From assembly GCF_900143245.1 (NCBI RefSeq), contig NZ_FRDK01000006.1:124001-188000 (forward strand): a stretch of 64,000 nt of DNA, given 5' to 3'. The position numbers and the translations under genes were made by a program. Position 1 is the first letter of the stretch, and every line of letters begins with the position of its first letter. Below, in pieces: positions 26,793 to 36,278 of the stretch. Source of the stretch: Flavobacterium fryxellicola. Its GTDB lineage: Bacteria; Bacteroidota; Bacteroidia; Flavobacteriales; Flavobacteriaceae. The notes beneath the pieces were generated by a model that was given only the letters and a program-made list of their open reading frames with translations, had not been told where the DNA came from and ran no database searches.

Positions 26793-27686
26793 TTAAACAT
26801 CACAAATTGTAATAGCTTGTTGGAGCGAAGCAAGTTTGTCGGGATTTTTTGGAATAAATTCTTGTCCCACAAAACCTTTAAACCCTGTTTTTACAATTGC
26901 TTTCATAATAGCAGTATAATTCAATTCTTGCGTATCATCAATTTCATTTCGCCCAGGAACACCAGCCGTATGATAATGCGCAATATACTGATGATTATCA
27001 CTAATATTTCTGATCACATCCCCTTCATCGATTTGCATGTGATAGATATCGAATAGTAATTTGAAATTTTCTGAGTTCAATCGCTTTGCTAAAGCAACTC
27101 CCCATAACGTTCTATCACATTGGTAGTCTTTATGATCAATTTTACTATTTAGCAATTCCATTACCAAAATGACATTGTGCTTTTCAGCCAAAGGAATTAG
27201 TTTTTGTAAGCCAAGAACGCAATTGCTCCAACCCTCTTCATCTGTTTTTCCTCTTCGGCTTCCGCTAAAACAAATTAGGTTTTTATAACCTGCTTTTGCG
27301 ACAAGCGGAATCATTTCAGTATAGTTTTTTAGGAGTGTTTCATGAAATTTTTGATCATTGAAACCATCCACTAAATTAATTTCTGCACCGTTGCACATCG
27401 TTGAAACTAAGTCGTACTTTTTTAACATCGGCCAGTCTTTTGGTCCAACCAAATCAATTCCTGTAATTCCTATTTTCTTAGCTTCAATACAGAGCGTTTC
27501 GATGTCAAAATCATTAAAACACCATCTCGCAACGGAATGATTTATAGTTCCTTTTAACGGTCTAAATTGGATATCTGGATTACTCTTTGGCATAGCCAAA
27601 GCAGAAAAACCAGCGGGAATTCCCATAATAGTTGTTCCTGCTAATATTCCTTTTATGGCAGCTCTTCGGTTTAAATTCGTACTCAT
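26793..27686 (-). CDS. Hydroxypyruvate-isomerase-family TIM-barrel protein (exported)
   Basis: 297 residues. The N-terminal NRRAAIKGILAG followed by a hydrophobic run is a Tat-type signal. TIM barrel with the motifs of the Hyi/OtnI family: LVMELLNSKIDH, FKLLFDIYHMQIDEGDV (about 207-223), AHYHTAGVPGRNEIDDTQELNY and GFVGQEFIP. Metal-dependent aldose-ketose isomerisation or epimerisation is the family activity. It lies 20 bases before the next exported barrel and 8 bases after the NupG-like permease. Its presence in a periplasmic oxidation cluster suggests action on a keto-sugar outside the cytoplasm, which is inference. Confidence 0.87.
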   Translation of the reverse strand: MSTNLNRRAAIKGILAGTTIMGIPAGFSALAMPKSNPDIQFRPLKGTINHSVARWCFNDFDIETLCIEAKKIGITGIDLVGPKDWPMLKKYDLVSTMCNGAEINLVDGFNDQKFHETLLKNYTEMIPLVAKAGYKNLICFSGSRRGKTDEEGWSNCVLGLQKLIPLAEKHNVILVMELLNSKIDHKDYQCDRTLWGVALAKRLNSENFKLLFDIYHMQIDEGDVIRNISDNHQYIAHYHTAGVPGRNEIDDTQELNYTAIMKAIVKTGFKGFVGQEFIPKNPDKLASLQQAITICDV

Positions 27687-27694
27687 AATTAATT

Positions 27695-28933
27695 TTAAAT
27701 AGCGGAAGGTATTTCTTTTACTTTATTTTTTTCATTGAATAAAAGGGCAAAAAGAAGGAATACTGCAAAAGCAATTCCCGCAGGAATTATCCAAACCATT
27801 TGCCAGTCTATGGCGCCGTCTACCATTTTATAATTGTCGGTTATCCACCCTGCAACTGCAAAACCAATAAGCATACCAACGCCGTAAGTAGCTAATGTTA
27901 TTAAACCCTGAGCCGCGCTTCTATATTTTTCTCCTGCTTTTGAATTGGTATAAATTTGTCCAGAAACAAAAAAGAAATCATAACAAATACCGTGTAAAGC
28001 AATCCCTATTATTAACATGAAACTCAAATCATCTCCATTTCCATAAGCGAATAAAACATACCGAATTGCCCAAGCTAGCATTCCCACTAAAATTGTTTTC
28101 TTGAACCCGAAACGGGTAAAAAATACAGGAATTAACAACAAAAACAAAGCCTCTGATATTTGACCGATTGCCATTTTTCCAGTAGGATTCGAAACTCCAA
28201 CTTCGGTTAAAAAAGGATGTGCATTCTGGTAGTAAAAAGCGAGTGGAATACAAATAAGAATCGAAGAGAGGAAAAAGATAGCAAAGTTTTTATCTTTCAA
28301 TAATTTTAATGCATCAAGACCAATAATATCTCCGATTTTAATTTTTTCATCGCTTACTTTTGGTGGTGTTTTTGGTAAAGAAAAACTAAAGATTCCTAAA
28401 ATAAAAGCCGCTATTCCTGCTAAAAGAAAGGTGTTTTTAAGTAATCCTTCAGAAACTGCTGCTGCAGCATCCCAGTGAAAAACAAAACTTATCGCCAATC
28501 CTGCTAAAATCCAACCAATCGTTCCCCAAACTCGGATACTTGCAAATTCTTTCTCTGGATCTTTCATTTGGTTGAAGGAAACTGAATTTACTAATGCTAA
28601 TGTTGGCATGTATAAAATCATGTAACTTAGAACGTAAGTATAGAACAGTCCAACTTCCTCTGATTGGTACATTTGATACATCAAAAAAGCACCAATAAGA
28701 TGCAAAATTCCTAATATTTTCTCTGCATTAAAATACCGGTCAGCGATTAATCCTACAATGAAAGGAGCAATTATAGCACCCCAAGATTGTGTTGAAAAAA
28801 TAGCCGCAGTTTCTGAACCGGAAGCTTTTAAATTGTTTCCTAGAAACGTTCCAAGGGTTACAAACCATGCTCCCCAGATAAAAAATTCTAAGAACATCAT
28901 TATAGATAATTTTATTCGGATGGTGCTATTCAT
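27695..28933 (-). CDS. NupG-like MFS permease (nucleoside:H+ symporter family)
   Basis: 412 residues with 12 predicted TM helices in two six-helix halves joined by a polar loop (about residues 196-212). The first helix pair (MFLEFFIWGAWFVTLGTFLG) and the segment FASIRVWGTIGWILAGL are typical of the nucleoside-proton symporter MFS family. In Bacteroidota such transporters commonly sit in sugar clusters with Gfo/Idh oxidoreductases and TIM-barrel isomerases. Here it probably imports the monosaccharide or keto-sugar made in the periplasm. It is in the middle of the operon, 8 bases before the hydroxypyruvate-isomerase-like gene. Confidence 0.9.
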   Translation of the reverse strand: MNSTIRIKLSIMMFLEFFIWGAWFVTLGTFLGNNLKASGSETAAIFSTQSWGAIIAPFIVGLIADRYFNAEKILGILHLIGAFLMYQMYQSEEVGLFYTYVLSYMILYMPTLALVNSVSFNQMKDPEKEFASIRVWGTIGWILAGLAISFVFHWDAAAAVSEGLLKNTFLLAGIAAFILGIFSFSLPKTPPKVSDEKIKIGDIIGLDALKLLKDKNFAIFFLSSILICIPLAFYYQNAHPFLTEVGVSNPTGKMAIGQISEALFLLLIPVFFTRFGFKKTILVGMLAWAIRYVLFAYGNGDDLSFMLIIGIALHGICYDFFFVSGQIYTNSKAGEKYRSAAQGLITLATYGVGMLIGFAVAGWITDNYKMVDGAIDWQMVWIIPAGIAFAVFLLFALLFNEKNKVKEIPSAI

Positions 28934-28995
28934 TGGTAACTTGGTTTTAATTTATGGTTTGGTTAGTATAAAATGTTGGAAGCGGAAATTTTAAA

Positions 28996-29733
28996 TTACA
29001 TACCAGCTTCGCAGCCCGTTGTAATTTTCATGGTATTCCATTCCTTGATCATTATGTTTCTGAACCATACATTATCGCCATGATCTTGCAACGCTATTTT
29101 ACCTTTCTTAAAAGCAGCAAAGCCAGGCCAAGTTGCAAATTTACTACCTGCTACTAGTGTTTTGAAATTAGCATCCCAAAGTGTCGTTTCTACAATTTTT
29201 ACTCCATTTAGCAAGAAGGTTAATTTTCCGAATTTACAAACAATATCTACAGTATTCCATTCACCAACACCTTTTACAGGTTCTGAGGAACTTTTTATTA
29301 AATCATATAAATCACCTGCTCTGTGTTTTTCAATTTTTCCGTCAGGATGACCGTCATTGTCTAAAACTTGCATTTCTATACCTGTTTCATAAGTATTTTT
29401 GAATTTTACTAAATCTTCTTTAACGTAGAAAATAATACCGCTGTTTGCATTTGTAGCCACTTTCCATTCTAATTTTAAATGAAAGTTTTCATATTCAGCA
29501 TCGGTAACAAGATCACCACCTTGCCCATCTTTTGCAGCCGCTGGATCAAAATGCAAAACACCATCTTCTACTTTCCAGCCAGAACCTGCTGTTTTTTTTC
29601 CGTAAGTATGCCATCCAGTAGTCGATTGTCCATCAAATATTGATTTAAATCCTTTAGGAATAGCTGCTTGTTGCGCACTTGAAGTTTGAATCATAATCAT
29701 AACAAGTAAGGAAGAACAAATATTTTTAATCAT
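28996..29733 (-). CDS. DUF1080 protein (3-keto-disaccharide hydrolase family)
   Basis: 245 residues with a signal peptide (cleavage after SSAQQ, about residue 22). One LamG/concanavalin-like DUF1080 domain: GFKSIFDGQSTTGWHTYG, GDLVTDAEYENFHLKLEWKVATNANSGIIFYV, and the C-terminal IALQDHGDNVWFRNIMIKE. DUF1080 proteins of Bacteroides have been assigned to cleavage of 3-keto-glycosides by elimination/hydration. It belongs to the operon with glucoside-3-dehydrogenase-like subunits and Gfo/Idh enzymes, which fits that role. Confidence 0.88.
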   Translation of the reverse strand: MIKNICSSLLVMIMIQTSSAQQAAIPKGFKSIFDGQSTTGWHTYGKKTAGSGWKVEDGVLHFDPAAAKDGQGGDLVTDAEYENFHLKLEWKVATNANSGIIFYVKEDLVKFKNTYETGIEMQVLDNDGHPDGKIEKHRAGDLYDLIKSSSEPVKGVGEWNTVDIVCKFGKLTFLLNGVKIVETTLWDANFKTLVAGSKFATWPGFAAFKKGKIALQDHGDNVWFRNIMIKEWNTMKITTGCEAGM

Positions 29734-29758
29734 TTTTAATATATTAAATTAATCTAAA

Positions 29759-31216
29759 TTATAAAGTTAACGCTTTCCAGCCTTGGCGATACTCTCGTTT
29801 TACAAATTGATTTACTTCATCAAAATTTGTAATTCTCATCGCATCATTATCCCATAACAGTTTTGCAGAACGTCCAGGGTAAACATCTTCTCCAAGTTCA
29901 TCTCGTTTAAGATCATATCCTCTAATTGCTAAATTTGCTATTAACAAAGCTTCGGTTAAGGGACCCGCAATTTCAAAAGGAGAACTCAACTCTTTTTTTC
30001 CATAACCAGCGATTGAAGCTTCAACCCATTGTTTATAATGACCTTCAGAGCCATCGTTTACTCTACCGTATTTTTGAGCTATATTTAGATTTTCATTTTT
30101 GCTAAGTGGCAGTAAACGCGGATTTAAACCATAGGTGTCACACATCATTTTTCCTTTTGTACCCGTAAATAATGTTCCATTCCCTCCATCACCAAAGATT
30201 TCATTCGGACCTAATTCTGAAGGTCTTTCAGGTTGAATTCCTCCATCCATCCAGTGTACAGCAATATCGCCATTAGTTTTTTTAGTTTTTGGAAAAGTTA
30301 AAGTTACGTGACTTGAAGGAGGACAACTCTCTGGGAAATACCCTCTTTGAAATTCATCTACATAAACAGAACCAATACTACATTGAACATCTTTAGCATA
30401 TTTTAAATTTAAAACGCTAAAAGGAGCTTCTAATAAGTGACAGCCCATATCTCCTAATGCGCCTGTTCCATAATCCCACCAGCCACGCCAATTGAATGGA
30501 ACTAATTTGTTTACATAGTCTTTGTAAGGTGCAGTTCCCAACCATAAGTCCCAATCTAATTCTTTTGGAATATCTGCTTTATTAGCAGACCAAGGAATTC
30601 CTTGAGGCCAAACAGGTCTGTCTGTCCAAGCATGTATGGTGTGCACATCTCCTATTAGTCCTGCTTCATGCCATTCCTTCATGATTCGCGTACCATCATT
30701 TGAGGCACCTTGATTTCCCATTTGGGTAACCACTTTATATTTTTTGGCCGCTTGTGTCAACATACGAGCTTCATAGATATCATGTGCCATCGGCTTTTGA
30801 ACATAAACATGTTTGCCTAATTGCATCGCTGCAAGGGCTTGAATGGCATGATTATGATCTGGAGTAGAGACAGAAACAGCATCGAAATTTTTGTGTTCTT
30901 TGTCTAACATTTCACGCCAATCGGTATAAAATTTAGCTTTAGGAAATGCCTTCACACTTTCAGCGGCTCTTCTAGTATCCACATCACATAGATAGGAGAT
31001 AGTAGCTTTTCCACTCTTGGCAAACATCGCGATATCTGACTTTCCTTTTCCTCCCACACCAATACTGGCTATAGATAAACGGTCACTTGGCGCTACATAT
31101 CCTCTGCCCAACACATGACGGGGAACAATCAGGAATGCAGCAGCAGCGATAGCAGTTGTTTTTATAAAATCACGACGGTTATTCGCAATTTTATTTATTT
31201 CTTTTTTTTCTTTCAT
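29759..31216 (-). CDS. Tat-exported Gfo/Idh/MocA-family oxidoreductase
   Basis: 485 residues. The twin-arginine signal (NNRRDFIKTTAIAAAAF, about 12-28) points to export of a folded, NAD-bound enzyme. Rossmann motif SIASIGVGGKGKSD, then the family motifs VSVSTPDHNHAIQALAAMQLGKHVYVQKPMAHD (His and Lys of the active site) and MGNQGASNDGT. The C-terminal substrate domain has GTGALGDMGCHLLEAPF. Exported members with tightly bound cofactor carry out internal redox on sugars or lyase/hydratase chemistry on keto-glycosides. It lies between the cytochrome c and DUF1080 genes. Confidence 0.9.
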   Translation of the reverse strand: MKEKKEINKIANNRRDFIKTTAIAAAAFLIVPRHVLGRGYVAPSDRLSIASIGVGGKGKSDIAMFAKSGKATISYLCDVDTRRAAESVKAFPKAKFYTDWREMLDKEHKNFDAVSVSTPDHNHAIQALAAMQLGKHVYVQKPMAHDIYEARMLTQAAKKYKVVTQMGNQGASNDGTRIMKEWHEAGLIGDVHTIHAWTDRPVWPQGIPWSANKADIPKELDWDLWLGTAPYKDYVNKLVPFNWRGWWDYGTGALGDMGCHLLEAPFSVLNLKYAKDVQCSIGSVYVDEFQRGYFPESCPPSSHVTLTFPKTKKTNGDIAVHWMDGGIQPERPSELGPNEIFGDGGNGTLFTGTKGKMMCDTYGLNPRLLPLSKNENLNIAQKYGRVNDGSEGHYKQWVEASIAGYGKKELSSPFEIAGPLTEALLIANLAIRGYDLKRDELGEDVYPGRSAKLLWDNDAMRITNFDEVNQFVKREYRQGWKALTL

Positions 31217-31303
31217 TTATTTTAATGCGGTTAGTTAATAGTAATAAATGAGCTGTTTTTCAATTAGCTAAAAAAGTACAGCTTGTTTGAATACAATATG
31301 AAA

Positions 31304-31684
31304 TTATTTTTTTAGAGATAAAATGTAGGTTGCCATCGATTTTGCATCATCCTTTTTTAATGAAGCATGCGCTGACATGGGTATAGTACCCCAAACTCCA
31401 GAACCCCCTTTAATGATTTTACTCGTTAGATATGCAACATTTTTATCATTTAGAGCGTATTTTTTAGCGATGTCTAAATAGGAGGGACCTATTAGTTTTT
31501 TGTCTAATTTGTGACAGCCAATACAATCTGATTTTGCAATTAATTTCTCTCCATCAGAAATTTGGTACAGGATAGCTTCTTTTTTAGTAACGTTGCTATA
31601 TTTTATATCAGAATTATAATTAGAAAATGAGGATAAGCCACCCAAAGCAACCCCAAAAAACAAATATTTTAATTTCATTATCAT
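31304..31684 (-). CDS. Periplasmic c-type cytochrome
   Basis: 126 residues with an N-terminal signal sequence. The start could also be the Met at 31678. One haem-binding motif CIGCHK (about residues 55-60) and the likely axial Met in GTIPMSAHA (about 99-107) define a small class I cytochrome c. In the operon it is the natural electron acceptor for the GMC-type dehydrogenase, as in bacterial glucoside 3-dehydrogenases and gluconate dehydrogenases, which pair a flavoprotein, a small Tat subunit and a cytochrome c. Confidence 0.92.
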   Translation of the reverse strand: MIMKLKYLFFGVALGGLSSFSNYNSDIKYSNVTKKEAILYQISDGEKLIAKSDCIGCHKLDKKLIGPSYLDIAKKYALNDKNVAYLTSKIIKGGSGVWGTIPMSAHASLKKDDAKSMATYILSLKK

Positions 31685-31696
31685 TGTATTTAAGTT

Positions 31697-32749
31697 TTAT
31701 AATCCTAAGCTTTTTCGATTAAAAGCCTGATTCGTTTCTACTGCTGCAAAATCATCAAAAGCCTTGTCTGTTACTTTTATAATGTGATTTTTTATGAATG
31801 CAGCACCTTCTCTCGCGCCATCTTCCTGATTTTTAATACAGCATTCCCATTCCATAACAGCCCAACCTTTAAAGTCATACTGTGCCAATTTGCTAAAAAT
31901 AGTTTTAAAATCAATTTGTCCGTCTCCCAGCGAACGATAGCGACCGGCACGATTTATCCAGCTTTGATATCCACCAAAAGTCCCTTGTTTTCCTGTTGGG
32001 TTAAATTCGGCATCCTTCACATGAAAAGCTCTAATCTTTTCATGATAAAAATCAATGTATTGAAGATAATCTAATTGCTGCAATACAAAGTGGGATGGGT
32101 CATATAACAAGCAAGCTCTGGAATGGTTATTCACAGCCTTCAAAAACATTTCATAAGTTTCCCCATCAAAAAGATCTTCACCCGGATGAATTTCGTAACA
32201 AAGGTCTACACCATTTTGATCAAATTCATTTAAAATAGGCAACCATCGTTTTGCCAATTCTGCAAAGCCATCTTCCACTAAACCAGGAGGTCTTTGTGGC
32301 CAAGGATGAAAATACTGCCAAAGCAAGGAACCACTAAAAGTGGCATGAGCATTCAATCCTAAGTTTAGAGATGCTTTTGCGGCATATTTTAACTGTTGTA
32401 CCGCCCATTCTTGTCTCGCTTTTGAATTCCCATGAACATTTTTTGGTGCAAACGCATCAAAAAAATCATCATAGGCTGGATGAACCGCGACTAACTGACC
32501 TTGGAGGTGAGTTGATAATTCTGTTATTTCTAATCCATAAGAAGCGATTTTTCCTTTTAATTCCTCCGCATAGGTTGTGCTTTCTGCTGCTTTTTGCAAA
32601 TCAATAAAGCGAGAATCTAATGTAGGCATTTGAATCCCTTTAAAACCCAAATCAGAAGCCCACTTACAAATTCCATCTAAGGAATTAAATGGAGCTTCAT
32701 CTCCAATGAATTGCGCTAAAAATACTGCTGGTCCTTTTATTGTAGTCAT
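31697..32749 (-). CDS. Sugar phosphate isomerase/epimerase family protein (cytoplasmic)
   Basis: 350 residues and no signal peptide. Xylose-isomerase-like TIM barrel: GFKGIQMPTLDSRF, ELSTHLQGQLVAVHPAYD, the metal ligands in LCYEIHPGEDLFDGET (about 180-195), ACLLYDPSHFVLQQLDYLQYI, AFHVKDAEF and WAVMEWECC. It is one of two members in the operon without an export signal; the other is the Gfo/Idh enzyme 37 bases upstream. The pair may process the imported keto-sugar in the cytoplasm, with an oxidoreductase feeding an isomerase. Confidence 0.9.
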   Translation of the reverse strand: MTTIKGPAVFLAQFIGDEAPFNSLDGICKWASDLGFKGIQMPTLDSRFIDLQKAAESTTYAEELKGKIASYGLEITELSTHLQGQLVAVHPAYDDFFDAFAPKNVHGNSKARQEWAVQQLKYAAKASLNLGLNAHATFSGSLLWQYFHPWPQRPPGLVEDGFAELAKRWLPILNEFDQNGVDLCYEIHPGEDLFDGETYEMFLKAVNNHSRACLLYDPSHFVLQQLDYLQYIDFYHEKIRAFHVKDAEFNPTGKQGTFGGYQSWINRAGRYRSLGDGQIDFKTIFSKLAQYDFKGWAVMEWECCIKNQEDGAREGAAFIKNHIIKVTDKAFDDFAAVETNQAFNRKSLGL

Positions 32750-32786
32750 ATTATATTTTATCTAAAACCTTTTTGAACTGTATTTT

Positions 32787-33950
32787 TTACAAAACAAAAG
32801 AAGTCCATTTTTTATCAGAGTGGGATGATGCCACTACATTTTCTATAAAGGCCATTCCGCGAACTCCATCTTTAACAGAAGGGAAATCTAACATTTCAGC
32901 TGTTGGCTCTTTACCTTCTAATTTACAGTTCAGTGTTAAGGCAAAATTTCGATAGATATTTGCGAAAGCTTCTAAGTATCCTTCAGGATGTCCACCTGGA
33001 GTTCGGCAATTATGGGTTGCAAATGAAGACAAATAGGCATAATTTGATCCTGCTCTTAAAATTTGTGTTGGTTCATTCAGCCATTTAACGACTAAGGTAT
33101 TAGGATCGTGTTGCAACCATTCGATTCCTCCTTTTTCACCGTAAACTCTTATTTTTAAAGCATTTTCTTCTCCAGCCGCTACTTGTGACGCCATTAATAC
33201 ACCTTTCGCGCCATTATCAAATTTCAACAAGACCGCTCCATCATCATCCATGATGCGCCCTTCGACTAAGGTGTTTAGTTCCGCACAAACAGCTGTGATT
33301 TTTGCCCCTGTGATATATTCTGCTAAATGCGCAGCATGAGTGCCAATATCACCCATTACGGAACTTTTTCCAGACTTTGTAGGATCTGTTCTCCATGCTG
33401 CTTGCACATTTCCTTCTCGCTCGGAAAGTGTACTCAACCATCCTTGAGGATATTCAACCCAAACTTTTCTAATTTTTCCTAATTTTCCTTCATGAATCAT
33501 AGCTTTGGCTTGTTTTACCATAGGATAACCAGAATACGTATGGGTTAGACATAGCAATAATCCTGTTTCTTCCACTTTTTGTTCCAAAAGTTTTGCTTCT
33601 TCTAAAGAAAAAGTCATCGGTTTTTCGATAACAACATTAAATCCGTATTCTAAAGCCATCATAGCTGGTGCAAAATGCGCAAAATTTGGAGTAACAATGG
33701 TTATAAAATCAATTCTTTCGTCATGCGGTAATGCAGCTTCTGCTTTGATCATTTCTTCATAAGTCAAATATGTTCTTGATTCTGGAAGAAATAAAGCCTT
33801 TCCGGATGCGAGAGCAGTTTCGGGTCTAATGCTTAGTGCACCACAACTTAATTCTATAAGTCCATCCATATTGGCGGCTAAACGGTGAATTGCACCTATG
33901 AAAGCATCTTGGCCTCCGCCGACCATTCCCATTCTTAATTTTCTCATCAT
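32787..33950 (-). CDS. Gfo/Idh/MocA-family oxidoreductase (cytoplasmic)
   Basis: 387 residues and no signal. N-terminal Rossmann fold (LRMGMVGGGQDAFIGAIH), cofactor-side motif ITIVTPNFAHFAPAMMALEYGFNVVIEKPMTFS with the catalytic-region EKP, and a C-terminal domain with GDIGTHAAHLAEYITG (the likely catalytic His). It probably reduces a 3-keto-sugar to the aldose, or oxidises it, with NAD(H). The gene starts 7 bases after the GMC oxidoreductase ends and is followed by the TIM-barrel isomerase, so it is central to the operon. Confidence 0.9.
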   Translation of the reverse strand: MMRKLRMGMVGGGQDAFIGAIHRLAANMDGLIELSCGALSIRPETALASGKALFLPESRTYLTYEEMIKAEAALPHDERIDFITIVTPNFAHFAPAMMALEYGFNVVIEKPMTFSLEEAKLLEQKVEETGLLLCLTHTYSGYPMVKQAKAMIHEGKLGKIRKVWVEYPQGWLSTLSEREGNVQAAWRTDPTKSGKSSVMGDIGTHAAHLAEYITGAKITAVCAELNTLVEGRIMDDDGAVLLKFDNGAKGVLMASQVAAGEENALKIRVYGEKGGIEWLQHDPNTLVVKWLNEPTQILRAGSNYAYLSSFATHNCRTPGGHPEGYLEAFANIYRNFALTLNCKLEGKEPTAEMLDFPSVKDGVRGMAFIENVVASSHSDKKWTSFVL

Positions 33951-33957
33951 GATGAAC

Positions 33958-35661
33958 CTAAATATTTCCTTTTTTTAATTCCTTAACCGCATAATCACAA
34001 GCTCGAGCTGTTAAAGCCATGAATGTTAGTGATGGATTTTGACAGGCCACTGAGGGCATGCAAGCTCCATCAGTAACAAATACATTACTAACTTCATGCA
34101 ATTGATTCCATTTATTCAAAACGGAGTCTTTAGGATCGTTACCCATTCTGGCAGTACCCATTTCGTGTATAGCCATACCGGGATAACAATCATTATCATA
34201 CGTTCTAACATTTTTGATTCCAGAAGCTTCTAACATCTCGGCTGCATCATTCATCATGTCCTCTCGCATTTTAGCTTCATTCTCTTTGTATTCGCAATCA
34301 ATGGCTAAAACAGGTTGTCCCCATTTGTCTTTTTTACTGTGGTCGATGTATACTTTATTTTCATAATAAGGCAACATTTCTCCAAATCCACCCAATCCCA
34401 TGCTCCAAGAATCAGCTGGTAATGACATGGTAGCTTTGAAGTTTTCACCAAAAGCCAGTTCGGCTACTTCTTTATGCCATGATCCTCTACTGGCACCACC
34501 TTGATAACCAAAACCGCGCAAGTAATCACGTTTATCGTTACCTACATTTTGATATCTCGGAATATATATTCCGTTCGCTCTTCTCCCATAGGTATATTTA
34601 TCTTCAAAACCTTCAGCAGTTCCTTCCGCTCCACAGCGGAAATGATGATCCATTAAGTTATGTCCTAGTTGACCGCTGGCATTTCCCATTCCATTTGGAT
34701 GCGCTTCTGAAGTTGAATTTAGTAATAAGAAAGTAGAACCTAAAGTGGAAGCATTCACAAAAACAATTTTGGCATAAAACTCCATGGTTTCATTAGTTTC
34801 TGCATCAATAACTAGTACGCCTTTTGCTTTTTTGGTGTCTTTGTCATAAATAATATGATTTACGATAGAGTAGGGTCTTACGGTCAATCTATTGGTTGCC
34901 ATAGCAGCAGGAAGGGTTGATGATTGCGTACTGAAATACGCTCCAAAAGGACAACCGCGACTGCATAAATTTCTGTATTGACAACTACCGCGTCCTTTAT
35001 GTGGAACTGTTAAGTTGGCAGTACGTCCAATAGTAAGAATTCGGGTTTTATTGTAATGCTTTTCTAATCTTTCTTTAACTGATTTTTCTACACAGTTTAG
35101 ATCCATTGGAGGTAAAAATTTTCCATCTGGCAAAAGAGGCCAGTTTTCGGCTTGACCACTGATTCCTGCATATTTCTCTACATAATCGTACCATTTTGTA
35201 ATATCTTTATAGCGAATAGGCCAATCATTACCATGACCATCTTTAGCATTATCTTCAAAGTTGTGGTCACTAAAACGGTAACTTTGGCGGCCCCACATTA
35301 AAGATTTCCCGCCAACATGAAAACCCCTATACCAGTCAAAACGTTTGTCTTCCGTATACGGGCATTCTAAATCATTTACCCACCATTTTTCGGTCGCTTC
35401 ATTGTATGGGTAATCTCTTGTTTGAACAGGATGCGTTCTTTTTTGTTCTTCGGTAAGTTTACCAGCGCGCTCAAATTCCCAAGGTGCTTTCATGGCTGAT
35501 TCATAATCCTTGATGTGTTCAATGTTCATGCCTCGTTCCAACATCAAAACCTTTAAACCTTTTTCGGTAAGTTCTTTTGCTGCCCACCCGCCACTAATCC
35601 CTGATCCTACTACAATAGCATCATAAGTATTTTCCTCTTTTAAATTCGTATTTATATTCAC
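33958..35661 (-). CDS. GMC oxidoreductase, catalytic subunit of a glucoside 3-dehydrogenase-like complex
   Basis: 567 residues. The start is a GTG; no ATG lies between it and the FAD-binding motif. FAD motif AIVVGSGISGGWAAKEL (about 16-32), then FHVGGKSLMWGRQSYRF, a Cys-rich insertion (CQYRNLCSRGCPFGAYF, about 227-243) and the C-terminal active-site region HEMGTARMG plus CQNPSLTFMALTARA. It has no export signal of its own; the Tat-bearing small subunit just upstream probably carries it to the periplasm. Family knowledge suggests C3 oxidation of glycosides with electrons passed to the cytochrome c encoded in this operon. Confidence 0.93.
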   Translation of the reverse strand: MNINTNLKEENTYDAIVVGSGISGGWAAKELTEKGLKVLMLERGMNIEHIKDYESAMKAPWEFERAGKLTEEQKRTHPVQTRDYPYNEATEKWWVNDLECPYTEDKRFDWYRGFHVGGKSLMWGRQSYRFSDHNFEDNAKDGHGNDWPIRYKDITKWYDYVEKYAGISGQAENWPLLPDGKFLPPMDLNCVEKSVKERLEKHYNKTRILTIGRTANLTVPHKGRGSCQYRNLCSRGCPFGAYFSTQSSTLPAAMATNRLTVRPYSIVNHIIYDKDTKKAKGVLVIDAETNETMEFYAKIVFVNASTLGSTFLLLNSTSEAHPNGMGNASGQLGHNLMDHHFRCGAEGTAEGFEDKYTYGRRANGIYIPRYQNVGNDKRDYLRGFGYQGGASRGSWHKEVAELAFGENFKATMSLPADSWSMGLGGFGEMLPYYENKVYIDHSKKDKWGQPVLAIDCEYKENEAKMREDMMNDAAEMLEASGIKNVRTYDNDCYPGMAIHEMGTARMGNDPKDSVLNKWNQLHEVSNVFVTDGACMPSVACQNPSLTFMALTARACDYAVKELKKGNI

Positions 35662-35714
35662 GTGTAGTAATTTTTATTTATAAAATAGTTTAAAACAAAA
35701 GCCGCCAACAACAA

Positions 35715-36278
35715 TTAGTTCGTTGCCCAAGCTTTTTGCCCAGGAGTATACGTGGCACTTCCATCATAGCGCCCTGGAACAGGTAAGTATTCGCGCGCTT
35801 GTGTACACCCTATTTCTGAAGAATAATACCCTAAAATAGTTAAATCTCGTGCGATTAAAAAGAAAGAAGGCGCTTTATCAGCAGCAATTGCCTCTTCTTG
35901 TAATGAAGTCACTAGTTTTTGACGTTCTGTAATGGACATGGATAAAAAGTCTTTATTGAATTCTTTTGAACATTGATATTGCATTGCTTTTAATCCTGAT
36001 GCAAAAATTTCTTGCATCTTAGCGGGATAGCAATCTCTAATAATCATTGGAATAAAAGCACCAAGTCCTGCAGCTTTGGCTCCCGGAGAGGATGCTGTGG
36101 TCGGCAAAATGATATCGGCGAATTCAGCCAAAATTTCTTCATCCGTAGCAGAAAAAGATACTTGGTTTTTCTCTTTTTCGGGCAAAGTAAAACTTTCAAA
36201 TAAAACCCCCATTGTAGTTGCTGAGATTGCGCTTCCCATCAAAAACGCAACGCTTTTAAGTGCTTCTCTTCTATTCAT
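35715..36278 (-). CDS. Gluconate 2-dehydrogenase subunit 3-family protein (Tat small subunit)
   Basis: 187 residues. The N-terminal NRREALKSVAFLMGSAIS is a Tat-type signal. The rest is helical with the family motif EFADIILPTTASSPGAKAAGLGAFIPMIIRDCY (about 51-83). In gluconate and glucoside dehydrogenases this subunit escorts and anchors the signal-less flavoprotein. First gene of the ten-gene operon, 53 bases before the GMC gene. Its promoter must lie in the AT-rich 36279-36735 interval, but I could not recognise a clear consensus there. Confidence 0.92.
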   Translation of the reverse strand: MNRREALKSVAFLMGSAISATTMGVLFESFTLPEKEKNQVSFSATDEEILAEFADIILPTTASSPGAKAAGLGAFIPMIIRDCYPAKMQEIFASGLKAMQYQCSKEFNKDFLSMSITERQKLVTSLQEEAIAADKAPSFFLIARDLTILGYYSSEIGCTQAREYLPVPGRYDGSATYTPGQKAWATN

